Part shown: piece by piece, positions 7,517 to 14,275 of the stretch
Position numbering within the stretch: the first letter of the stretch is position 1
How the letters are laid out: every line of letters starts with the position of its first letter
Assembly (NCBI RefSeq): GCF_016587435.1
Contig: NZ_BNJJ01000015.1
Coordinates: 62,001 to 126,000, forward strand
Length of the DNA: 64,000 nt
Direction: 5' to 3'
Source: Dictyobacter formicarum
GTDB taxonomy: Bacteria > Chloroflexota > Ktedonobacteria > Ktedonobacterales > Ktedonobacteraceae
Translations under genes and position numbers: made by a program
Notes under the pieces: model-generated
Databases searched by the model: none
Seen by the model: the letters and a program-made list of their open reading frames with translations, nothing else
Told to the model about the DNA's origin: nothing

Positions 7517-9304
7517 ATGAACATCGCAGTCTACGTCCGCGTTTCAACGCAACGACAAACACAGACACAAACGATCGAACAACAACTCGACAGTTTGCAC
7601 AACTATCATGAAGCACAAGGCTGGCCGTGGCAAGAGGAACACATCTTTCGTGATGATGGCTACAGCGGGGCCAAACTGCGTCGTCCGGGGCTAGATCGGT
7701 TACGAGAGCAAATCGGACGGGCCATCTTTGATCGCGTAGTGATCACGGCCCCTGATCGACTGGCTCGTAACTACGTGCATCAGATGCTGCTCATTGAAGA
7801 ATTTGAACAAGGTGGATGTCAGGTGGAGTTTGTGGATCGTCCCATGAGCCATGATCCCCACGATCAACTTCTGCTCCAAATTCGCGGAGCCGTTTCCGAG
7901 TACGAACGCAGTTTGATTGCCGAGCGTATGAGGCGGGGACGACGTCAGAAGTACCTGGCAGGTGGGTTGCTTCCTTGGACCCGCGCACCCTATGGATATC
8001 GGGTTGATCCTGCCCATCCCCGTGATCCGGCAGGGGTCCGTCTTGACCTGGCAGAAGCCGCGGTCGTGGCAGAACTGTTCTCAAGCTACCTGCAAGAAGG
8101 CAAGAGCTTAAAGGCGGAAATCCAACGCTTAACAAACCTGGGTGTGGCCAGTCCTGCCGGGAAAACCCGATGGAATCAGGCCACCCTCCGAGGCATTCTT
8201 ACCAACCCTGTCTACACGGGAACTGTCTACATTGGACGCAGTCGTCCTACTGAGGCTCGTGGACGACACTCAGCCCTGGTCCCTATTGGCCGAGGTCGAG
8301 GAGGACATGTCCAGACGAACCAGGAGGAATGGACTGCCATCACTCAAGTTCCAGCAGTGATCAACCAGGAGCAATTTGATTTGGTGCAACAAAAACTGGT
8401 ACACAATCAGCAATTTGCCCGTCGCAACAATACCGCCTATCCCTACCTGCTACGTGCCATGGTCAGTTGTGGGACATGTCGGCTTGGCTGTATTGGTCGC
8501 AGTAGCCGCGGAGGCTATGCGTACTATGTCTGTGTGGGCAAAAGCCATGGAACTATCTCGCACCGAGATGAAAAATGTCCAGCACGTTCGATTCCTGTTG
8601 AGCAACTCGATGAACTGGTCTGGCAAGATGTCTGTGAGATACTCACGCATCCCAACGCCATTACCACTGCGCTCGCTCGTGCTCAAGGTGGGCTGTGGCT
8701 TCCTCAAGAACTGCAAGCTCGTCGGGAGAATCTGCGCAAGGCGAGAGTTAGTTTGGAACAGCAGATGGAACGGCTAACGGATGCCTATCTGGCGAATGTG
8801 CTTCAACTCGAAGAGTACAAGAGACGCAAGATTGAATTGGAACAGCGCCTGTCTGTTATTGCCGAACAAAAGCGGCAATTGGAAGCTACTGTGGGATGCC
8901 ATGATCAGCTTGCTGGAATGGTGCAATCGATTGAAATATTCTGCCAGCGCGTTCAGCAAGGGCTCAGTGCCGCCACCTTTGAACAGAAGCGGCAGCTCAT
9001 CGAATTGCTTGTTGATCGTGTCATCGTCACGAACGAAGAGGTTGAGATCCGCTATGTGATCCCAACCTCTTCCAAGGGCGAAACGACTCGTTTTTGTCAT
9101 TTGCGATTAGACTATTTCAATCGCCTTGCACAACGCCAACAGGAACACACTGCACAAGCTCTTGTCTGGATTCAAGAGCGGCTTGATCGGTGTCTGACTG
9201 CCTTTGCTTCTCCTGGTTTCGCTGTGCAGATCCCAACCGATGAAAAGCGCCCAGAAGAGATTGTGGAAGAGATTCTGACCCAGATCAACTCCTCGTTTCT
9301 TTAG
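7517..9304 (+). CDS. Large serine recombinase, C-terminus supplied by the target gene
   Basis: Site-specific recombinase of the large serine family. Start ATG 7517 is chosen over 7511 and the upstream frame because GGGAGG (7505-7510) is 6 bases away. The catalytic domain starts NIAVYVRVSTQ with nucleophile S10; then a recombinase (DNA-binding) domain from about 165-270, a zinc ribbon beginning VSCGTC (C318, C321) with further Cys near KCPARS, and a long coiled coil (LRKARVSLEQQMERL onward). Element-encoded sequence ends at codon 534 (TTC 9116-9118). The last 61 residues come from the disrupted kinase gene, whose TAG at 9302-9304 ends translation. Confidence 0.9.
   Translation: MNIAVYVRVSTQRQTQTQTIEQQLDSLHNYHEAQGWPWQEEHIFRDDGYSGAKLRRPGLDRLREQIGRAIFDRVVITAPDRLARNYVHQMLLIEEFEQGGCQVEFVDRPMSHDPHDQLLLQIRGAVSEYERSLIAERMRRGRRQKYLAGGLLPWTRAPYGYRVDPAHPRDPAGVRLDLAEAAVVAELFSSYLQEGKSLKAEIQRLTNLGVASPAGKTRWNQATLRGILTNPVYTGTVYIGRSRPTEARGRHSALVPIGRGRGGHVQTNQEEWTAITQVPAVINQEQFDLVQQKLVHNQQFARRNNTAYPYLLRAMVSCGTCRLGCIGRSSRGGYAYYVCVGKSHGTISHRDEKCPARSIPVEQLDELVWQDVCEILTHPNAITTALARAQGGLWLPQELQARRENLRKARVSLEQQMERLTDAYLANVLQLEEYKRRKIELEQRLSVIAEQKRQLEATVGCHDQLAGMVQSIEIFCQRVQQGLSAATFEQKRQLIELLVDRVIVTNEEVEIRYVIPTSSKGETTRFCHLRLDYFNRLAQRQQEHTAQALVWIQERLDRCLTAFASPGFAVQIPTDEKRPEEIVEEILTQINSSFL
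9093..9108 (-). repeat. Subterminal inverted repeat, right end of recombinase element
   Basis: TTTGTCATTTGCGATT, inverted partner of 7232-7247 with one mismatch. It lies inside the recombinase coding sequence, so the attachment-site arm and the protein C-terminus overlap. Confidence 0.65.
9119..9304 (+). pseudogene. TmrB-like P-loop kinase, 3' part
   Basis: Encodes NRLAQRQQEHTAQALVW and so on, 61 residues ending TQINSSFL then TAG. The helix with Q-x-x-R-C near W-I-Q-E-R-L-D-R-C and the acidic PEEIVEEIL tail match the C-terminal half of TmrB-like proteins. In frame with 6876-7223 once the element is removed, and now translated as the tail of the recombinase. Confidence 0.8.
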
Positions 9305-9315
9305 CGTCTCGCCCG

Positions 9316-10347
9316 TTACAATGCATGAAGGACACGTTGGCGAAGCAAAGCGAATCCGGCTTTTCCATACATTTGGCGCTTAATGAGCTTGAGCTTCGTC
9401 ACATGGCCTTCGACCATGCCATTGTTGATCGGCCAAGTCAAACCAGCTTTCACGGCGTCTTTGTCCTTTTCTACTCCAGCCGCAAAGGATTGGAGTTCTG
9501 GAAGTCCGCTCTCCGCTACTCTGGCCAGCCAGGCATCTAACCGTTGCCCTTCTCGTTTGTGGACCATGGATAAAAAATCTTGGAGGAGATCACACGCCTT
9601 CTAGAGGGGAGCGCTGGCCTGGCAGAAGGCAACCAGATCCTCTCGCTCGATCTCATCCAGCTTTTGGGGATCACGCATAAACAGCCAGATCGCCGTATTC
9701 ACCGAATATTTCTGGATGCGCTCTGGATTGATCGAAGCCCTTACTTCGGCTTGCTTGAGGGTTTCCAGGTGACGATAGACGCCATTCGCCGTTCCCGTGT
9801 AGCCCTGGGCTTTGATCTCTCGCCAAAGAGCCAGTCCATTGCGTTCCCCTTCCTGCCAGCGTTTGAGGACGTAGGGAGCAAAGACATCAAAAGAACTTTG
9901 CCTCTTGCGGCGTTTCTTGGTTTCGGGAAAGGTCCCAGCCGCAAGCCATCGTTGCATCGTGCGCACACTTTGGCCAAGTTGCTGTGCAATGGCTTGAGGC
10001 TTCATTCCCTGCTGTCGCGACTCCACGACTTGCTGATAGTGGGCATAGCGACCAGCTCGTCGGGCCAATCGGACTTTCTCCACATATGCAGGCTCTGGAG
10101 GACGCCATTCTTCGATGGAGATCACAGGGGTCTTCTGCTCATCTGAGCCTGACGCTCGCTGTTTCTTTTCAGCCAGGATTTCTGCCTGACAACGAGCTAG
10201 AAGCACCTGGATAGCCTCAGTCAAATTTTTCACGATGTGAAATCTGTCCGCGCACTGGATGGCCTGGGAAGCGCCTTCTCGTGCTGCAGAGGCATATTCT
10301 CCTCCATGATCACGACTGATCACCGCGAGATCTGACTGGTGACGCAT
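9316..10347 (-). pseudogene. ISL3-family transposase, N-truncated with an in-frame TAG
   Basis: Starts inside the catalytic domain at ISRDHGGEYA and DRFHIVKNL (ISL3 DDE region), passes a HTH-like QAIAQQLGQSVRTMQRWL and ends with NNGMVEGHVTKLKLIKRQMY and LLRQRVLHAL. The frame is continuous from 10347 to 9316 except for TAG at 9601-9603. The N-terminal zinc-finger part is absent, cut near 10347. No terminal repeats seen. Dead copy; related C-terminal pieces lie at 36648-37040 and 45738-45848. Confidence 0.88.
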
Positions 10348-10358
10348 CCCCTCGCTCT

Positions 10359-10374
10359 TTCAGTTCAAACTGAA
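10359..10374. promoter_or_regulatory. Palindrome TTCAGTT-CA-AACTGAA
   Basis: Perfect 7-bp inverted repeat around CA, 15 bp upstream of a small frame with a good ribosome-binding site (10390). Could be an operator; also coincides with the truncation point of the ISL3 remnant. Confidence 0.4.
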
Positions 10375-10389
10375 TTGTAAAGGAGTCTT

Positions 10390-10500
10390 ATGGAAGAGTA
10401 TATCATTTTGTATCTCTCTGCCGTAAGCAAGAGAGCTGTGTGCACCAAACGCGGCCATGAGCCAGATTATGAGAGAAAGCCCATCTGCCAAGATCAATAG
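10390..10500 (+). CDS. Small protein (36 aa) or gene fragment with a CTKRGHE motif
   Basis: ATG 10390 preceded by AAAGGAGTCTT; reads MEEYIILYLSAVSKRAV then CTKRGHEPDYERKPI, TAG at 10500. The CTKRGHE segment is shared at protein and DNA level with the minus-strand remnant at 6415-6857. Either a genuine short gene or the start of a longer one cut by rearrangement. No family recognised. Confidence 0.4.
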   Translation: MEEYIILYLSAVSKRAVCTKRGHEPDYERKPICQDQ

Positions 10501-10505
10501 CAGTG

Positions 10506-11294
10506 TTACGTGTTGAAGAATTCCACCAGCGCGGGAGCAAGGACTTTTGCCTCGACTTCGTGGGTCTGACCTTCCAAGGTACGATGCTCGCCGTTAGGGA
10601 TAGCCTTCGCCAACGCTATTGCTGTGGTATTCATGAAAGGGAATGATGCAGAACCGTCCATGACGAGCGTCAGCACAGGAACCCGGGTGGCTTTCTCAGT
10701 GGGGACTGAGCCATCCTCGCCAAGAGCGGCGGCATCATAGGGCAGCGTGTGAGCTACGGCTTCCCACATCGGCCACATCGGCTGCTGGCGCGCTCCCTCA
10801 AGATGTTCGGGCGGCATTCCCACGAACATCATAAAGAGGCCCAACGCGTCGCCTCGCCGTCCTTCTGCAAGGACTTCCACCAGCTGTTTTCTATAGGTTC
10901 TGAATGCGAGCTTTCTGGCAGCATCAGAGTCATAAGGAGCCTCGTATAGAGCCAGTTTCTTCACCTTGTGGCCGAGCTTGACGGTGGCCTCCAGAGCCAG
11001 AGCGGCGCCGGAGGAGATCCCGTACAAGAATGCCTCATCTCCGACTTCGTTGATGAGGGCCTCAATATCCTCAATTTCGCGCTCAAGGGCAAACGGCTGC
11101 GTATCCGTGCTCTCGCCTCGTCCCCTACGGTCATAGATGATGACCGTGAAGTGTGGTGAAAGCCCGGTTGCTAGCGGCACCAGAAATCCAAACGCTCGAG
11201 AGCCTAATGCTCCATCTACCAGAATTACTGCGGGTCCATGTCCAATTTGATCGTATGCGATGGTTGTGCCATCGGCTGACTGGACGTGCTTCAT
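10506..11294 (-). CDS. Alpha/beta-fold hydrolase
   Basis: 262-residue soluble hydrolase. Nucleophile elbow GISSG at 92-96 (S94); YDRRGRGES at 54-62 is the typical strand-turn after the oxyanion region; the catalytic His is probably H245 in GQTHEV. AGGAGATGTT before the ATG gives a good ribosome-binding site. It resembles the small esterase/haloperoxidase-like hydrolases common in soil bacteria; substrate unknown. A DUF1801 gene lies upstream on the same strand, 57 bp away. Confidence 0.85.
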   Translation of the reverse strand: MKHVQSADGTTIAYDQIGHGPAVILVDGALGSRAFGFLVPLATGLSPHFTVIIYDRRGRGESTDTQPFALEREIEDIEALINEVGDEAFLYGISSGAALALEATVKLGHKVKKLALYEAPYDSDAARKLAFRTYRKQLVEVLAEGRRGDALGLFMMFVGMPPEHLEGARQQPMWPMWEAVAHTLPYDAAALGEDGSVPTEKATRVPVLTLVMDGSASFPFMNTTAIALAKAIPNGEHRTLEGQTHEVEAKVLAPALVEFFNT

Positions 11295-11350
11295 AACATC
11301 TCCTGGGTTGCTCGTTTATCTGAATCTCGCGCTCTGGAAAACGGTCAGGA

Positions 11351-11713
11351 TCATTTTTCTGGGGTTTCCTCTATGAGGAGGGTCACGATGTGCTCCACCA
11401 AATCGTAAGGGATCGGTTTATCTAAAGGGAACTGTATGGAGCCCTTTGCTCTTTTATAGTGCGCTATGGCTTGCTGGAAAGCTTCATCGCCTGCTGGGAG
11501 CGGATACAAGGAAATATGGTGTTTCCAACCAGCGAAGAACACGACGTGTTTGCCATTGAGGTCGAAGGTAGGTATCGCGTAGCTCATTGTCTCCACGGCT
11601 TCGGGAGCCGCTTTGTGTATTGCCTGCCTCACCTTTTCAAGGATGACCTGGATATCCGCCGGAAAGATGCTGATGTATTCGTCAATAGTCGCGAAGAGCT
11701 TTTTGTCTGTCAT
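11351..11713 (-). CDS. DUF1801 / YdhG-like protein
   Basis: 120 residues. Typical DUF1801 layout: an N-terminal helix ending ILEKVRQAIHKAAPEAVETM, then YAIPTF, GKHVVFFAGWKHHISLYPL and GSIQFPLDKPIP. Members in Bacillus have been described as intracellular iron chaperones; the role elsewhere is uncertain. Good AGGAGATAAACC upstream of the ATG. Probably co-transcribed with the hydrolase downstream. Confidence 0.85.
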   Translation of the reverse strand: MTDKKLFATIDEYISIFPADIQVILEKVRQAIHKAAPEAVETMSYAIPTFDLNGKHVVFFAGWKHHISLYPLPAGDEAFQQAIAHYKRAKGSIQFPLDKPIPYDLVEHIVTLLIEETPEK

Positions 11714-12168
11714 AGGTTTATCTCCTTCCTTGCCAGTATATTCGGCCTCGCAACTTGATTGCCTGTCATGTGACAGTTCTCACCCAAACGCTTTACTCGA
11801 TCAGTATAGCATGTTGAAAAGGAAAAAACTTCTCGCATCTTGCCATCGTGTCCTGATGCCTTCGCTGCAAGAACCCAAGCATCCTGTTGAAAAAGCCCAC
11901 AACAAGCTCATCAGGAAAGAGGATACCATAGCAGGTAGTGTTGCAAAAAATTTAAAGCTCAGCAAATTGAAGTGCACTCGAACATCTCTCGCCAGGAAAA
12001 AGATGCAGAACATGCACCTTTTCTCTGCGGCAATGATTCTTGTGCCGTCATTACCCGTTCCATTTTCTCAGCTCAAATTTTTTTGCAACGCTACCAAGCT
12101 AGGTAGTCCGATAGGCCAATTTGGTACTGCTTGCGAGAGTGCCAATATTGGCCTATCGGACTACGTAA
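11714..12168. other. Intergenic region with a long inverted repeat
   Basis: 455 bases upstream of the DUF1801 gene and downstream of carbonic anhydrase. Apart from the hairpin at 12104-12163 nothing is recognised; a plus-strand frame crossing it lacks protein-like character. Confidence 0.45.
12104..12163. repeat. 17-bp inverted repeat beside carbonic anhydrase
   Basis: TAGTCCGATAGGCCAAT (12104-12120) and its exact reverse complement (12147-12163), with weaker pairing continuing inward. Overlaps a second smaller stem CTACC-AAGCTA-GGTAG. It sits 6 bp past the carbonic anhydrase stop and may act as a 3' stabilising stem; there is no U-tract for classical termination. Confidence 0.7.
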
Positions 12169-12660
12169 CTATTCCACTGCCTGGAGTTTCCCCGTTCTCA
12201 CATCGTAGATAAAGCCGCGAATCTCTATGCTCTGGGGAATGAGCGGCGACGAGCGCAGGAAAGCAATATCATCACGCACAGATTGTTCCAGGTCCTTAAA
12301 TGGCAGGAAGGCAATGTGGTCGGCGTCAGCAGATAACTCCTTCTTCACTTTTTCATGGATAGTGTCATCGGTAAATGTCAACATGCCGCAATCGGTATGA
12401 TGGAGGATGACAATCGTATTGGTGCCAAGAAGTTGTTCAGAGATCACCAGAGAACGCAAGGCGTCAGCCGCTCGTCCACCTGCGTTACGAATGATATGGG
12501 CATCGCCTTCCTCCAGGCCCAGGATGCGAGCCGGATCAAGGCGAGCATCCATACAGGCAAGGACTGCTACTTTGCGCGCAGGAGGTAAGGGAAGATCACC
12601 TTTCTGAAAGTGTGCTGCATACGCGTTGTTTGCCTGTAAAAACTCATCGACAATGGACAT
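12169..12660 (-). CDS. Beta-carbonic anhydrase
   Basis: 163-residue beta-class carbonic anhydrase catalysing CO2 hydration. Zinc ligands and catalytic dyad are visible: ACMDAR gives C36, D38 and R40; HHTDCG gives H88 and C91. Start ATG 12660 is chosen for AAGGAGTTGCTCT upstream; the frame is open further but without a start signal. Its start overlaps the end of the truncated hydrolase frame at 12644, so the two may be transcribed together. Confidence 0.92.
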   Translation of the reverse strand: MSIVDEFLQANNAYAAHFQKGDLPLPPARKVAVLACMDARLDPARILGLEEGDAHIIRNAGGRAADALRSLVISEQLLGTNTIVILHHTDCGMLTFTDDTIHEKVKKELSADADHIAFLPFKDLEQSVRDDIAFLRSSPLIPQSIEIRGFIYDVRTGKLQAVE

Positions 12661-13201
12661 AGAGCAACTCCTTTTTTCCTTTGTCTCTAATGAACAACTC
12701 AGGCCATTCCTCTTCAGTGGTGAAGGCATAGCCAGCAGGATCTTTGGTCGCCTCAGCAAGCGCATCATCAAGCGAGACGCCAGTAGTCTTATAGATCAGA
12801 CCGAGCAAGACAATACCTGTGATCCTCTCAGGATAACGCACAGCGATTACCGAGGCTACAACGGTCCCATAACTTACTCCCACCAAAACGATCTGACTGG
12901 CACTTGTCACTTCCTGAACATAGTCGAGCACGGCAATGGTATCGGCCACACTGGTCTCTACTGTGACGGAGAAACCATCGGCGACTCGGCTGGAGCGACC
13001 ATGACCACGGAAATCGAAGGCAAACGTCCGTGATCCGTTACGAGCAAGTGCATCGACGAGCGAAATATTCTCAACAGGCACATCGAAACCTGCACTATCC
13101 ATCCCGGCACCGTGCAGGAGGACAAGCGGCGTCAGGCGTGGCTGCTCAGTATACTTGCCTTTTTTCATAGATGTGACCTCATCGTTCGCTGCTACTGCCA
13201 T
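12644..13201 (-). pseudogene. Alpha/beta hydrolase, C-terminally truncated
   Basis: Has the oxyanion strand VLLHGAGMD, FDFRGHGRSS and the nucleophile elbow VGVSYGT, but stops after 185 residues, before the cap and the catalytic Asp/His of a ~280-residue hydrolase. The last ~15 residues overlap the carbonic anhydrase leader, which suggests a deletion joined the two. Unlikely to be active. Confidence 0.7.
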
Positions 13202-13338
13202 TTCATTTGCCCATTCAACACATCGTATTGTGTCTTACAAACGATGCTATTCCACTCATTTGTTCTATGGAGATGATAGTAGATGAGGGCAAATCCCCCA
13301 AAGGTCCAGACGAGGAGAGCCAGGCTGGATGGTGGTGG

Positions 13339-14215
13339 CTGGGTATTGTCAACTTGGCGTGGCCCTCTACAAACAGCTGAGTAATATGATAGAATGCCCT
13401 CATGAAAACGAACATCTCAACCTCACCCTACAAAGGATTCCGATTCCCACCAGAGATTATCAGCCACGCGGTGTGGCTGTATTTCCGTTTCTCGCTCAGT
13501 TTTCGTGATGTGGAAGAGCTTCTGGCACAGCGCAGGATTGTCGTGACCTATGAAACCGTACGTCAGTGGTGCTTGAAGTTTGGGCAGACCTCTGCCAATG
13601 AGTTACGTCGCCGCCGCCCTCGTTGTGGCGACACATGGCACCTGGATGAAGTCTATCTGAAGATCAACGGGAAAACGCATTATCTCTGGAGGGCTGTAGA
13701 TCAGGATGGCAACGTGCTGGACATCCTGGTGCAGAGCCGCCGCAACAAGCAGGCGGCAAAACGTTTTTTTCGCAAGCTCCTCAAAGGGCTTCAATACGCG
13801 CCACGGGTGATTATCACCGATACACTGAAAAGTTTCGGAGCAGCAAAACGTGAGATCTTGCCAGGGGTGGAGCATTGGCAGCACAAAGGGTTGAACAATC
13901 GTGCGGAAAATTCGCATCAACCCACGCGACTGCGTGAAAAGAAGATGCGGCGTTTCAAATCCGCCAAACAGGCCCAACGCTTTCTCTCTGCCTTCGGTCC
14001 CATTTATGGGCATTTTCAGCCACAGAGGCATCGTCTCAACGCCTCAGAGTATCGAGCCCTCATTCAGAGACAATTCCAGGAATAGAACGAAGTAACCAGC
14101 GTACAAACTGCCGCATAGCACCGTCTCAGCCTTGTGATTTTCTGCCTCTTCCCTTCCTCTCGTTGTCCTTTTTAGAAAAGCTCTCCCTTTCACCCGTTAA
14201 GTTGACAATACCCAG
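13339..14215 (+). mobile_element. IS6-family insertion sequence, copy 1
   Basis: 877 bp bounded by 17-bp perfect inverted repeats CTGGGTATTGTCAACTT / AAGTTGACAATACCCAG. One intact transposase gene inside. No 8-bp target duplication is visible on comparing the flanks, so flanking DNA may have been rearranged after insertion. The right end abuts the terminator of the GH3 gene. A degenerate relative is at 35730-36595. Confidence 0.85.
13402..14085 (+). CDS. IS6-family DDE transposase
   Basis: 227 residues. N-terminal HTH around RDVEELLAQRRIVVTYETVRQW; DDE catalytic core with TWHLDEVYLKI (first D), VIITDTLKSF (second D) and RAENSHQPTRLREKKMRRFK (E). Size and motifs match IS6/IS26-type transposases. 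Intact, so it could be active. Confidence 0.93.
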   Translation: MKTNISTSPYKGFRFPPEIISHAVWLYFRFSLSFRDVEELLAQRRIVVTYETVRQWCLKFGQTSANELRRRRPRCGDTWHLDEVYLKINGKTHYLWRAVDQDGNVLDILVQSRRNKQAAKRFFRKLLKGLQYAPRVIITDTLKSFGAAKREILPGVEHWQHKGLNNRAENSHQPTRLREKKMRRFKSAKQAQRFLSAFGPIYGHFQPQRHRLNASEYRALIQRQFQE

Positions 14216-14216
14216 A

Positions 14217-14266
14217 AAAGCCATGAAACCCGCTCCCCTGAGGTCTCAGGGGAGCGGGTTTCATGG
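14217..14266 (-). terminator. Strong rho-independent terminator of the GH3 gene
   Basis: Arms 14221-14242 and 14245-14266 form a perfect GC-rich 22-bp inverted repeat (core AACCCGCTCCCCTGAG). Reading leftward it is followed by GGCTTTTCT. It lies 10 bp past the GH3 stop codon and touches the IS6 right end. Confidence 0.8.
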
Positions 14267-14275
14267 GAACTTCGA

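Larger units (their letters stand above)
7222..9118 (+). mobile_element. Single-gene large-serine-recombinase element, copy 1
   Basis: 1,895-bp unit with a TC at each edge (7222-7223 and 9117-9118). It carries one gene, a large serine recombinase, with about 290 bp of leader. A second copy lies inverted at 25498-27394; every protein frame I could compare between the two is identical, so transposition was recent. Target comparison gives TC-A-ATCGCC here and TC-G-ATCGCC in copy 2. Imperfect inverted repeats lie a few bases inside each end. Known large serine recombinases usually integrate phages or ICEs; a free-standing one-gene unit is unusual. Confidence 0.88.

Noticed and set aside
14217..14266. 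Palindrome at the IS6 right end as part of the IS
   Set aside because: It lies outside the inverted repeats and has the stem plus T-tract expected for the terminator of the GH3 gene.
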